Assembly: GCA_963070105.1 (NCBI GenBank)
Contig: OY718804.1
Coordinates: 8,725,817 to 8,789,816, forward strand
Length of the DNA stretch: 64,000 nt
Direction of reading: 5' to 3'
From: Litomosoides sigmodontis
Taxonomy: Eukaryota; Nematoda; Chromadorea; Rhabditida; Onchocercidae
Part shown: positions 20,536 through 33,291 of the stretch, in pieces
Layout of the letters: each line of letters starts with the position of its first letter
How positions within the stretch are numbered: position 1 is the stretch's first letter
Translations under genes and position numbers: made by a program
The notes under the pieces: model-generated
The model's database searches: none
Told to the model about the DNA's origin: nothing
What the model saw: the letters and a program-made list of their open reading frames with translations, nothing else

Positions 20536-22174
20536 CGCCACTTCTAAATTTCTACAAAACAACGATTTTATAAAACAACCAAAAAACTTTTCAAACGTAA
20601 GAGACGGCGACAAATTTTCAATTTTCAATAACGATGCCAAAACGTAGATGCCCAACGTAGTTACGTATCCTTACTAACGTACTTACGTACTTACTGACGT
20701 AGTTAACCTAAAATTAGGCAAAAACGACCACGCGCGTGGGAATTAAAAACCAACTCCTGCCAAATCTAACTTCCAGAAAAAGAGTAAATTCAATGCATAC
20801 AAACAAACATTATGAACAAGCACACATACACATACACATACAATGACAGACACAGGCAGACACATGCAGACACGCGCAGACACACAGACACAAGCACTTA
20901 GCAACATGGACAACCGCAACCGAGAAGGCGGCTGTCAAAACGCAAAAAGTTGGCACTCATTCAATTTTCCCCAGGAAACATTTAAAGGAAACAGTTAAAA
21001 CTCTCAATCACTGTTGCAACCAAATAATGTTCCAATTCTAATTATTGTAAAATAGACGAATTCATCAGAAATCATTTTCGTGAGGAATGTTTTCCTCAAA
21101 GGCAAATTTAACGCTCACTGCGCTTTGAAGCATTGAAAAAGCATGAAATCCCTATGATGTGGCTATTTGCGCTAGTTGAATGTGTGCAATGACATAAATT
21201 TGACAACATACTTCTATCACTAAAAAAACCTAATAGCATTGTGGGAAGCAACAAACCGCAATTGAATTCTTTCTTTGGTCAGTTAGTTAGCTCCTTTGTG
21301 TTGTTAGACTGGCAAGCTTTCAATACAATAACAGATTGACCGAAGAAACCCTTGGACATTGATAAGCCTGAGCAGGATAATTGAACCAGTGACCATCAAA
21401 GTGTTAAAAGATCGATTACTGTTTGTTTTATCACATTGCTTGACAGTGTCTTCATTGAAATAATTCTGTTCCATTCTCGCAAAATTGCTAATTTTGTCAT
21501 AAATTTAATTCCATTTAAATTTAAAAGGTTATTTGCTTTCGTAAAATTCGCAATTCAACATTGTGATTGGTAGAAAATTATAAATTATATGTGTGATTGG
21601 TGGAAAATCAATGTTGTGAAAAGAAATCAGTAGAAAATTAGGTCAAATTTCTTTGCTGACATTAAAAATTAAGTGAGAGAAGTGAACGCAAGCAATGCGT
21701 GTTGACGTTTAGCTAATAGCTTTCGATAATCCGTTCCGTTGCTCATATCTTTGCTTTCTTTCTTTTGTAAAGAATTGCTAATTGCCATTCACTAAAAATT
21801 TTTCATTTGCATCAATTTAATTTCTTCATTTTTTTTTTGTTTTTGACATTTCAACAAATTAAATAATCAAAGTTTCATCATATTCAAAGTGAAATTCGAA
21901 AAAAAAAAGACGATATTCCTCGCTTTGTACAAGATGGCATACAACCTCTGTGTAACGGACTGTTCGCCTACATTCTCGAAAACTTTTTCCGCTCATACCA
22001 GGCCAAGGACATTAATGCTGTAGCACATGCGCTTTCTTCAGTCTGTCCCTCCGTTCACCCACCGTAATCGCTACTGCTTTCTCCCGCTCCATTCTCTTTC
22101 TTTAATGTAATATCACATCCTATTCCTTTCATGTTTATTACCACTTATTTATGTTATTTCCGGTTTTCAGGATA
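20536..22174. promoter_or_regulatory. Divergent upstream region between JADE-like and ZP-domain genes, with ACGT cluster
   Basis: The 1.6 kb between two divergent start codons. Six ACGT cores occur at 20642, 20655, 20663, 20677, 20685 and 20697, within 59 bases and about 107-165 bases upstream of the JADE-like ATG. They include a TGACGT (CRE half-site) at 20695-20700 and the repeated word TTACGTA/CTTACGTAC. Next to it, 20818-20900 is a CA-rich run of ACACATAC and CAGACACA units. The rest is AT-rich. The ZP-gene side ends in the 55-base duplication described separately. Regulatory function is inferred. Confidence 0.45.
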
Positions 22175-22247
22175 ATGTTACCACTGCTTCTATTAGCACT
22201 CATTTATGTTATTTCCGGTTTTCAGGATAATGTTACCACTGCTTCTA
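22142..22247 (+). repeat. 55-base tandem duplication spanning splice acceptor and signal peptide of ZP gene
   Basis: Copy 1 is 22142-22192 and copy 2 is 22197-22247, with period 55 and one visible mismatch (position 22146 T against 22201 C). Each copy carries TTTCCGGTTTTCAG followed by GATAATGTTACCACTGCTTC, an acceptor and an ATG. In copy 1 the ATG at 22175 starts the protein. Because 55 is not a multiple of 3, copy 2 is read in another frame and encodes the end of the signal peptide and the residues after it. Confidence 0.95.
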
Positions 22248-25200
22248 CTTCTACAGTTCCTTCCCAATTTCCTATTGGTGCGTTTTTTATCAGAAAAAAA
22301 GCAAACTTTCCACCCTTTTTTTTCTTATTTGCTTTAATTATTTGCAAAATTGACATAAATAAAACTTTTAATTAAGCCGAAGGAAGAAGAGGAAGGAAAA
22401 GGAATGCATTTTGCTATCACTGTTGCAATAAGTGTACACTGTCTGATAAGATCTAGACCGAATGCAATATGCAAATATGTATTGAATGTAATTGATTTGT
22501 TGTATTTCAGTCTGTTACTGCGAAGACAATCTATAATAAATTAATAGGTTAGCTTTATCAGCGCTTTCATATATATACTCTATTTTTAAATATGAAAAAA
22601 TGTACGTTTAAAACTGCACCTCATTTGGAACTTTTTCATCTACTGTTAGAATGAATTTATGTTTTTTTTTCTTGTTTTTCAAACTGTTCATAGTGCTCTT
22701 TTTTATTCAGACAATAGAATTTTTATCAAAATTGAATGTTTAGTAAGAATGAAATGATAAGAAATATGTGTGATAGGAATGCCACAAGCGATATGTGGCC
22801 CGGAGAATATAACGATTGAAGGTACGACCGAAGAGTTATTTGAGGGTGTCGTTTTCATAAAGAATTGGCGACGAACGAACGGATGCGCAACAATTTATTC
22901 GCTTAACGAAAATACAACGAAACCTTCACTTTCAATTCCATTGAATCGCATTGCTCAGTGTGGTTTGGTGCTGCGAAGAAATGTAAGTATGGTCTTCTTG
23001 CTTGCGTCATAAGGCCAATTTTTACGGATGCTAATTGATAGTATGAAAAAGCGTGGGAAAGTTACGTGTAAGTGATGCGACGGCTACGTAAGGTAAAAGA
23101 TGAAGAAATTGTTCGTTTTTCTTCACCTCATTACTAGCAAACAAAACATACTATCAGCTGTAATAAGTTCACTTTGAACAAGTGAAATACGTTGAGGAAA
23201 ATAAATCATAAGTGATTTAAAAGATTGCTAAATTTGAAAATGAATGATTGCATTCAAAGAAAAAGAAGTTTGTTTGTTGGGGGAGTAATTCTGTTTGAAT
23301 TTTAATTTGTTCAAATTGTATCTGTCGTAATAGAATTGTCGTAACCGAAATAATTCCTTTTCAAATCAGTCACTTCGTTTATTTACTCATCCTTCAGAGG
23401 AAAAAAAAAAAAGAAAGCGCACATTTCACTTTGCGCGGGATACTCTTTTGATGAATATTTTTTTAGTCAGATCAAGGTGATTTTATTTTTTTTTTCACTA
23501 ATGTCAAGGTTATCATTTTTTTCGGCTATCAATCACCTAGAATTAGGTTACCTTGTTTCTTTTTTTTTTCTTCTTTCTCTCTCTCACTATTATTTCCACT
23601 TTAACATATTTGTTATTAAATTGATGAAATATTAGCGCAAATATACTTGGCTTTAAATATTCTAAAGAAGAATTATACATGTAATATAATTGGGTAGTAA
23701 ATTTTAATTTATGAAATATTTATTTTATCGAAAAGTTCGGATTACTTGAATTTTTGTTCTAAATGACGCGCAATTTTGTAAATTGTTTTAAATGAAGTTT
23801 TTTTTTTTCTCATAAGGTCGTCAATAATTAATGATTATCTCATTTACTCTTTCCCATGCACCTGAGCATGATTACTCCAGCAAAAATTAAAAATTAGTAA
23901 AAAAAGCCTAATAAAATTAATTTTTTTGCAAAAATTAGTTGATATTTTTGGAAACGATGAGATTCAACTTCCTGTATAAATCCTACTTACTTTATATCAC
24001 TTCAACTTCGATTAATGCGAAAGCGGTAGGATAATTGGCGAAGTAACCGATAGGGCATTATTTTGAAATACGAAAATTTGTCTGAAGCAGGTGTTACAGT
24101 ACATAGTGCCTTGTCAATTCTTCAGCAGAGTTCTATTGGTTTATTTGAACTAAATCGAATTAATTTGTTTATTCTAAAAAAAAAAAATTATTTTAGGCTG
24201 ATACAAAAGAGGTTGAAGTATTTGTGGTATTCGTCTTCAGTTTTCACCCGAATTTTGTGACCGCCGACGATCGTTCATTTGCGGTGCACTGCATTTTCCA
24301 GCAGCAGTCCTTCAAGGTTGCAACAAAATTTCATTTCATAGCGTATGTTAATTTCAATACTTTAATGAATCTTATTATTTCAATTGGTAATAAAAATAAG
24401 GGAAGTTATGGTGGAACTTTTTACCTTATGCCTTTCCTCTATCTTACTTTTGCGTTTTTTTTCAAATGATAATTTATTGTTTATTCCATTTGAAGTCTTT
24501 TTATAAATATTTTATGGCGAATTTTTCTTTGTCTCACTAGCAGAAGTTTTCTTATTATCAATTTTATGTTTTCTGCAAAATCAGAAATGAGAAAATAATT
24601 GATAGATCGAAATAACAAATACTCGTAAATCCTTAATTTTTTTCCCAATGACTGGCAAACTATGGCCGATAATAAAAAAATCAAAATTTGCATTATTTAT
24701 TATTATTACTAACTGGACAGTTTTGAATTCGATAACATGGAAAGTAGAAAATTGTGCAAATGCATCATTCAAGCAAAAAAATAAAATAAAATTCTTTCAT
24801 AAAAGAAGTAATTTAAAAATTTTAGCATAAAAATATAAAATTAAAAAGTCATTCATATATTAGCTTTTCGGCAAAAAAAAACTATAATTTGAAAATTTAA
24901 CCTAGAGATTTTTTTTTTAATCAGTGATATTGTTGATGCATAATACTTGTAGAGAAATGAGTACACGTGATACGATAGATGGAATAGCCGACACACCAAC
25001 AATAAATCTCACAGTTGTTCAAGGGCGTGTACCGGATCCAAATATGGAACCAGCACGATTAGTCTCTGTTGGTGATCCATTAATATACATTTGGCATTTA
25101 AACTCTAAAGCGGGTAAATTTTTTCATCAATAATTTTCAATTTCATATTAAGAGCCATAAAACAGCCTATAAAACATAAAAAAAAATTCGGTTATTAAAA

Positions 25201-27023
25201 AGAGATGATTAATAAAATATACTGTTTAAGATTTAAAATTAATTGTTTAGCCGCAGGAATTTATGGTATATGGATAAAAGAATGTTCGGTGGAAGTAGAA
25301 GATGGCCGTAGGATGAAAATAATCGAAAATGGTTGCTCTCTGGATCCTGTTATCGTATCTAATGTACAGTATCCGGAGAATAACCTTCAGGTATCATTAC
25401 TAAAGTATCAATTGCTGATTTGTTATAGGCAGAAAAGGAGAAGAAATAGCTTAGACTCACATCATTTATGAGCAGCACCAAATTCCGACCATACTCTAGT
25501 CACATTCTTGATTATTCTCAGTTAATAGCAATATTCTGTGTCATTTCCGATTAGATTCTGAATAAAAAATTCCGATTCTGTCGCCAAAAAAAATTCCGAA
25601 ACAAATTCCGATTCTGTCGCCAAATACATTTATATTAAACATTTAAACGTTATTAATTTTATGTAGATGATTTTTATATTGAGAAGTCATGGCTGATGTA
25701 CAATTTTTTTGTTGAGAAAACTTTAAAGTATGTATGGATATGATTTTTCAAGGACATTTCTGCTGCCAATATTGTATCCTCGAACAGACTTATAACAGAA
25801 AGAAAAATAAAAACAGAAAAAAGTGGGGAAAATTGATTTGTAAAGGACAAAGAGCGGAAGGAATGTAAAACTCGAACGAATATAATTTAATAAAATTAAA
25901 AATTTTCCTATCTTCTGTTAAATTTGACAGAAGGCAATCGTTGAAGAAAGGACTAACTTATTAATAGATTAAATAACGATTGGAAAAAATTGTAAAACTT
26001 TCATTAACAAAATTTTAAATAATACGGAATAAATTGAATGATTTACTTTAGGCATTTGCTGATGGATTAGCATTCAAATTTCCGGATGTTGATGAAGTAT
26101 GGATATCGTGCGCAGTTACTACATGCCTACGAAAATTCGATCAATTAATTGTTACAAATAATACTGACTACCTGTGTCCTAAACAACCAGTAAGCTTTTC
26201 TACGCCTCGTTTTTGTTAATTCCATTATCTCCTATTTAAATGATGTAATATTATTTACTTTATTTTGTCTGGTATAAATATCACATACACTTAATCGTAT
26301 GGCTTAAAGCTTTATTTTCATAAAGAATTTGCTTTTTGCGCTTTTCTATTTCTTCCCTTCCTATATTTCTGTTAAATTTCTGTAACTGCACCTTCTTTGT
26401 CTTAATTTAAATTATAAATGACTCTTTATTGGTTTATTATATTATAATCCATATGTCACCTTAAACATATGTCAATTCTATATTGTAAACGAAAATTATG
26501 TTGTAAACAAAGTGCATTTATTACAAGCTCATTAATTTTTACTATTTTTCACATTTAATTTCATTCTAGTAAGACATCATAAATTAGCATTATAGGATTG
26601 TTCCAAGCGAATGAGACGATCAGTGGAAGGAGAAAAGAGTACTGAAATTTATTCAACGGATAATTTAGTACACCATAAGCTTCGCGTAATTGACCAAGAA
26701 GTCCATACTTTACCATATCAAAGTACTTCTTCCTTTTACATTTATTTTTCTTCACGTAATTTTTATTCTAAAAATTAGAAACAAAACAAAAAAAATCACC
26801 GAAATAAAAACCAACTCAGCTTCTCATGATAACTTATTATACTGATACAAATTTGACAATTTCAGACGTAGACGACAAGACATTAAGGGTTTTTGATGGA
26901 ATTTGCATGGATAGCAAAATTTTCGCTGGAACATTTGCTGCCTTAGCAACGGTATATTTAGTCACAATAACAGTAGCGAGTGGTTTTGGCTTATCGATCT
27001 ATCGATCTCAGCGTGAAAAGTGA
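22175..27023 (+). CDS. Cuticlin-like ZP-domain membrane protein, complete, 7 exons
   Basis: ZP-domain proteins polymerise extracellularly; in nematodes they form cuticle (cuticlins) and apical matrix. Exons: 22175-22277, 22777-22982, 24197-24342, 24953-25113, 25257-25390 (or from 25251), 26052-26189, 26820-27023. Phases join, giving 363 residues. Residues 1-17 are a hydrophobic signal peptide (MLPLLLLALIYVISGFQ). The ZP module starts at AICGPENITIEG and continues with RTNGCATIY, RIAQCGLVLRRN, FAVHCIFQQ, GIWIKEC, ENGCSLDPVI and the C-terminal Cys-rich part WISCAVTTCLRKF. Residues near 330-355 form one transmembrane helix (FAGTFAALATVYLVTITVA) followed by a short tail RSQREK. I see no clear R-x-x-R furin site before the helix, so release from the membrane is uncertain. 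I cannot name the exact cuticlin-like paralogue. Confidence 0.85.
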
Positions 27024-27325
27024 AATTTTAGCTCGGGAATAATTATTTATACTGTAAGATAAAAGCTACACATGAAAAAGTCAAAATTTTACATATTAAC
27101 CATGGAAATGACTCAAAAACAATACTTTACGCTAAGTGGTTTTCAATAATTTGATTTACTTATTGCACTATACCACTCTAAAATTGTCGTGGTCATTGAA
27201 CGACTGATACTAAGTGCATGCAGCAGTAACTGCGAATAAATTTCAAAATTTCCATTCCATTGAACATTGTCAATGCTGCCCGCAGCTTTTCGAGATAATA
27301 AATTGTCGGAAATTCTTGTCCATTT
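27024..27325. other. Short convergent gap between ZP gene and metaxin-2
   Basis: About 300 AT-rich bases between two stop codons on opposite strands. It must hold both 3' UTRs. No clear AATAAA was seen for the ZP gene; GATAAA occurs near 27058. Confidence 0.5.
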
Positions 27326-28802
27326 TTACGTCTTTTGAGTAGAAAAATACTTTTTGTCAATCCTTCGGCAGAATTCAGTTAAATTTGAGTATCGACGAAA
27401 ACAATTCTTCAGCTCCATATTCGGCAGTTCTGTTGTTAAAATGGTATAAAAGTGACCGAAAGCCAACGCATCTAGTTCAGTTGGTGAATTGCCGAAGAAA
27501 TATCTAAAAGTACAAAAGCTAAAAAATGGGAGTAATTCTAAAGTCTCAAATGTACAGTTAGGTACAGTTATCAGTATCAGTATCAGTATTCATGACTGCA
27601 GTTAGATAGAAAAAATATATGAAAAAATATATCTTTATATAATTTCTCCTCCGCTTCGTATTTGAAAAAAAAAATCTGGGAAAGTGAACGAACTCATTCT
27701 GATCAAGTTTCGAGGACAAACTTTTGAAGCACCGATCCGCCAATTCCATTACACTTTCTTGTGATTTACTTTTCCACTCAAGGGCACTCAGATAGTTACT
27801 CATTTCACGCCATTTTGTCTGCGGCAACATGATATTTAACGGAAACGGATAGACCGATCCATACCTATATTTCGTTACCTGGGAATAGTTTCTATTGTCT
27901 AACCACACCGCATACATCTGTAATCGGATAATATTCGCAATGCACTACAAATTTAAGAAGTCCGACAAATCATAAGAATTCGAAACATTACGTTTCGTAA
28001 AAGCAAATTCATTGAATTCCAGAATCATGTTTGTCCAAAAGAAAGAGTACTTCTAGCAGTCACAAATAAACCTTCTAGTAGAACAACAATAACTGAAAAC
28101 TGTAAACTAAGCACCTCGACATTTTTAAGTACATCGTCGAAAAGAGCCATATATGCATACATGTCTCCTCGTTCCAGATCCGTCAAGCCAGCCGATAATT
28201 TTACATTCTGTAAAACAAATCATGTTCTTCATCATGTGTAACAATTCGAGTTACGATTAAAATTTAAGCATAGAAATCGTTGGATATCGAATGTCAAAAA
28301 TTTCGGAGTACAATGCTTTCAATATGGAACAAAATTAGGTCGAAAACAGAATTCGCATAATATCTACTCACGCGTTTCGCAAGAAAATCAACAATCGGTA
28401 AAAACTCAGGGATCAAAAATGACTGCAACTTGAGGAAAGGAACTTTTCCAGTTGGTGACATGAATTCAGCATTAGGACGCTCCTCTAAGTGAATTGGTAA
28501 ATTTGCCATTTTTAGCAGTGTTCGTACAGCTAAGCAGTCAGCATACTGTAAGAGTTATAAGAATGTAATTTAGTTTGTTACAATTACTATAGATGATGTT
28601 CAGTAATATAAGAGACTGAGAGGATGATAGCTGGTAAAAATTATGATTAAGCCTTAAAATACTCGATAGAATGTCAACAAACTTCATAAAGAAGAGCCTG
28701 CTCATAATACGGTGTGTAGAGCACAGCCGCATTCCAATCCACATCAATTTCAGACGATAGGCTATGAGCGACAAGTTCGGTCAGAAAGTAGCTTCCTGTC
28801 AT
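27326..28802 (-). CDS. mtx-2: Metaxin-2, mitochondrial outer-membrane GST-like protein
   Basis: Metaxins are GST-fold proteins on the cytosolic face of the mitochondrial outer membrane. They act with the SAM complex in beta-barrel insertion and, in C. elegans, in linking mitochondria to motors. Exons: 28802-28683 (40 codons, start ATG), 28545-28372 (58 codons, with [16 protein letters not shown]), 28207-28115 (31 codons, with [18 protein letters not shown]), 27917 to about 27695 ([16 protein letters not shown]), and a last exon ending at TAA 27328-27326 ([18 protein letters not shown], then [14 protein letters not shown]). Every block matches metaxin-2 in order. The donor of exon 4 is unresolved: GAGTTC|GTTCAC is out of phase with the last exon, so a micro-exon or different site is likely. 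The ATG follows a TTGTATAG acceptor by 4 bases, consistent with trans-splicing. Confidence 0.9.
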
Positions 28803-29685
28803 CGTTCTATACAACCAGTTCCAAATTACCTATAAAATGTTTCGCAGTAAGTATTAAACAAAAAGAATCATAAAAAACGCCGATCATTCCACATGTGATT
28901 GTCAACCTGGAAGTTAAAGCCGAGACAGAATTCATAGAAGCCTCAAAAAATCTTAATAAAGCTAACCAGTAGCACCTTAATTCCCATCAAATTTTCAATT
29001 TGGAGATTCATTCTCATCTCCTCTTACCTTCAGATAAACATCCACAAGTAATACTTTAAAACACTAAAGCTGCTCATGACTTTCTATTAAAAGAAAAAAG
29101 GAAAGGTTTACAAATGTAAATAAACAAGAAGCATTAAAAACAGTGCTATGAAGAAAGCCTATAGACTAGCCTCCACTTCTTTATCCTTCTTAGCGTGATC
29201 AATTATTGAAGAATTTTCATCTTACAGAGCCATAAAAAGTAAATCTTTTTTGCATAACGAACATAAGTAATGTAAACAAGTGTAATCAAAAGATACTGTA
29301 TTGTAAATTTGATGCTAATCACTCGAAGTAATTTATTTATTGAGCAATACAAACAACAAGAACAATTGACGAACAATTGAGCAATACAAACAAGAACAAT
29401 TTCTAAAGAAAAATTGGACTGCAATATAACTATAGTGTTCCTGCAACTTTTTTCCGCCTTTTTTTGAAACCTCCATTGTTCCTGTTGTTTCCCTAAAGTT
29501 TAAATGTAAAGTTTAAATTTATTGTGCATGATCAATAAATTGCTAATTTGGACGATAGATGTTACGTATAATATCTTGACCACAACAAAGACAACATGAA
29601 ATGTGCTTTAAAATAATTCTTTAAAATGATTCTACTTTAAAATTATGTCCATAAATTATATATCAGAGGACACAATGGTTTGATC
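28803..29685. other. Intergenic spacer between DDX51-like and metaxin-2 genes
   Basis: About 880 AT-rich bases between two same-strand genes. It contains an imperfect direct repeat TGAGCAATACAAACAA...GAACAATT at 29341-29367 and 29378-29402. No coding exon was found. If the genes are co-transcribed this is the intercistronic region. Confidence 0.5.
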
Positions 29686-32600
29686 TTACTGCAGGTGATC
29701 AATTCCGATTCGAAAATTGATCCAAATATTAACAAACAAATTTTTGGATAAGAATTTCAATGAATTCATAACTTCTTTCTTAGCTTTATGATCGAAAAAT
29801 ACCTTTTGTGTATTTTGTAATGTTTCCTTAAGCTTTGTTAATGCTTGGCCGTACAGTTCTTCCGTTTCAACATCTTTCACACCTTCGAAGTTTCTTTCTT
29901 TAACCTTCCCAGTAAAAGAAACATTTTGGAGGGTAGTTTGGAAATCTTTTTTCTGAAAAATGCAATCAGGTATAACACAAACCTAGACGATGACGTGCAA
30001 AACTTAAAGAATACGAAACAAAAGTATAGAGAAGCCAAAACATTACTTCTTTAGCTAAAATGAGGAATATGGCTCTCCCCTTCTTTCCACATCTCGCTGT
30101 TCGTCCCACCCGATGGACAAATAATCTTTCGTTAAGTGGTTTATCGTAATTAATTACGACGTCAATATCCTCTACATCAATTCCGCGAGATAAGACATCG
30201 CTTGCAATAAGCACTCTTGTGGTTCCTTTTCTGAATCTTAAATAAAGAAATTATTAAGCCGCTCAATCCCACTCAAAAACAACCAGTGTTACAAGTTACA
30301 TAAAAAGCTCATAGAAACTTCCAACAACACAAATTTCGTCTTCCTAAAAATCACACGACACCGCATGTTCTGCTAGTATTCGAAAATTTAAAATATTTCA
30401 CAAAATCAGATATTGCACCTTGCTAGCACTTTCTGCCGCCGATTACCGAAAAGATTTGATGAGAGTTCTTCTACTCGATATTTTCCCGCGCTAAGCGTTT
30501 TCAACAATACTGCAAGTCGATAACTGGCCATCCTGAAATTAAAAAAAATTTACACAAGTCCTCCAAACCATTTCCAACAAACAGCTTCAGAAATATTATT
30601 CTTTAGCAAATTTTTAGTGAGTTATAGGAATAGCACATTTAGATTTCGAGTCCGCATAAGTCAATTTCAATATTTCATACGGCACGTACTTGCTGTTAAC
30701 AAATATCAAGATCTTTTTCCAGGACTGCCGCCCTTCGATTCGCTTATATGTCGCAAGCGGTTTAAATTTTGTATCGCACACAATATATTCGATCTTTAAT
30801 GAGTTTGGAACGATAACATTATTTAAGCTCAGCTCGTTCGTTACAACCATATCTTCATTCACCGCTCTGTAAAACAAATATTCAAAAGTGAACAAGCAAT
30901 AAAGCAGAAAATTGGGAAATATATAACGAATTATGAAAGAAGAATCGAGAAACGGCAGCAGTTACAACGGTAGTTATAGAATTAAAGAATGAGAACGATT
31001 ATTGACTGTATTGCAGTGAAAGTATGAAAAATCACTTGAATAAACGAGGATGTCGAAGGCGCCATTGATGAAGATCTTCAACATCCAAGGATAGTGTGGC
31101 AGAAAGCAGTATCTTTTGCAAAAAGTTTGCATTATAAAGATCATCAACTGTTACACAACTATGATTATCTGAAACGATGCAAGGAAGGATTGAGAGATAT
31201 TAAATAACTATTTAATTATAGCATTTCTGTTTGGCACAGTAATTGAAAAGAACTTATTGGCGCCAAATAAGGCATTATAAATAAGCATTTCTTCAAATTT
31301 CCTATGGTTTGACCGTTTTGGTGACATTTTTGATAATTTTCCTTCAAATAGCATCACCACAGAAGTTTTCAAGCGCCGATCATTAACAAAATTTTCAAAA
31401 AAATGGTAAGTGCGTGATAAAAATCCAGCTCCTAGGAATGAAATAACGTCATTATTAAAAATTTGACATTACCCTTATTAAGCACATTTTTAATTTATTC
31501 ATTAATTAAAATTTTCTTCACTATTTCTTCAATAAACAAACATGGCACAGATTCTTGCGAATAATTACAATTTGTAACAGCTTCAAGGTCGTTAAGCCAC
31601 TCAATGCGAGCTGTATGTGACATACGATCTGCTTCATCCACCACTAAATATCTGAAGAAAATTCAAGCAAAATAAATAGTGCATAAATGTAATTCATATA
31701 TGTGATAGATGTATTACGAGTTTCATGCTGCCCGCTGAGAATGTTTTCCTGAACAAAAAGAAATATAGAAAAATTCACTTCTATTAATAAATATTTAAAA
31801 TTTCGATTAAGCTCTCGTAAAATTCAATGAGCTAGGAATTTTAAAATTTCCATAAATTACAACCTTAAATGTGTAAAATCGACGGGGAAATCCAGATCTG
31901 TTATGTGTTCCATCAAACGACCTGGCGTTGCTATTGCTATATTTGCGATTTCAAGCTGCTGTCTTTCAGCATTAAGGTCATGACTTCCACAAAGAACAGC
32001 AATACGTATTTTGAAAACGTTATATTTTTGGAATTCCTGAATAGTTATCAAAACAATATTAGTAGCAATACACAAACTTGACATAAACCTTTATCTTACC
32101 AAACTTTATCTTATCTTTTATCTCTTATCTTACCAAGCAGAAATCCCATTCAATGCATACCTTTTCTATTTGATCAACAAGATTCTGTACCGGTGCCACA
32201 ATTAATGCAAAAAGGCAATTCATCATCATACACTCTCGTAATGCATTTAAAATTGGAATCACATAACACAATGTTTTGCCGCTACCAGTTGGAGAACTAA
32301 TCACCAAATCTCTAAAAAAACATATGAGCAGTTAGTTATAATGAATGTCGTAGTAGTAATTTAAAAATCAATGGATAAAATCACCTAAATCAAAAGATTC
32401 AATTCAAAATCAAACGCTCTATCAAAGATAGCCTATAATCAATGTGTTCCAAGTTTTGCATATCATCATTGGATAAAGCTAACAGTGTTTTGACAATTTG
32501 GCATAGTTTGAAAGAAGTTATTTTTGGCCTGGATACTAGTAACAAACGAGCACAAGATAGTGCCGCCACCATTCATCATTGATACAAAGCATGAAAAACG

Positions 32601-33291
32601 ATCAGACGGAAGTCTCGTACGTCAGACCACAAATTTGAGAACTAGCACAACACCTATCATTAACGTGCCAAAAAAATGATATATTTCGTTGACATCATCG
32701 AAAAGACCTCCTGCATTTGATATACTCAAATTTTATTCAAATTGAAAAACCTTGGCGGGAAAGACGAACAAACATTCGTTGCAGCTACGAGATACGGAAG
32801 AACTGCTCGCTGGACAGGATACCATTGTTTGAGGTGCTCTCTCACACAACGTGAAAGCAAAGGATGCAAGCCTTTGATAAGATCAAGCTCTGCACAACTA
32901 TCTTCATCCAATTCTGATGCAAATGTTTCGCCTCTTTTAATCCATGCTGGCACAATACTGAAAATAACTCATCGTAGCTATGTGGTCGTCACGCCTCTTA
33001 TATTTCCTTCCATTAAAATCGCTATACAGCAAGGAAGGAATCTTAAGTTAAAAAAAAAGCTCGCCTATCATCAATGAAAATAACTTCTAATCTTCTTCTA
33101 CGTTTCCATGTCAAACTACGTAATCTAATTTCATTTTTCGATTTTTTCACTTACTGAATTTTTTTCAAATTTTCAAAAGTGCCATGTCCCAACACTTTGT
33201 ACGTATGTTCCTCCTGCTCACCAGCCTCACTTATTTCATCACTTGAAACACTCGTCCCAGGCTTTTCATTATCACTTTGGTCAAGTTCCAT
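29686..33291 (-). CDS. DEAD-box RNA helicase of the DDX51/Dbp6 group
   Basis: DDX51/Dbp6 is a nucleolar ATP-dependent RNA helicase needed for 60S ribosomal subunit assembly. Resolved 5' exons are 33291-33155, 32957-32751, 32311-32161 and 32036-31864; further exons carry the DEAD box (near 31650), SAT (near 31110), the second RecA domain (30890-30615 and about 30530-30420), motifs V/VI (30235-30060) and the C-terminus (29950-29686). Motifs seen in order: LKQWYPVQRAVLP (Q-motif region), SPTGSGKT (I), IATPGR (Ib), VVDEADRM (II), LLSATLS (III), IASDVLSRGIDVEDIDVVINY (around V) and HRVGRTARCGKKG (VI). The N-terminus is short and acidic, unlike the longer vertebrate one. A TTTGCAG acceptor lies 16 bases upstream of the ATG. 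The DDX51 assignment rests on motif Ia (VAPVQNLVDQI) and the N-terminal segment GLHPLLSRCVREHL. Confidence 0.88.

Noticed and set aside
25561..25625. Direct repeat of ATTCCGATTCTGTCGCCAAA, period 36, in a ZP-gene intron
   Set aside because: Two short copies in intronic AT-rich DNA with no sign of function; too few for a CRISPR or satellite array.
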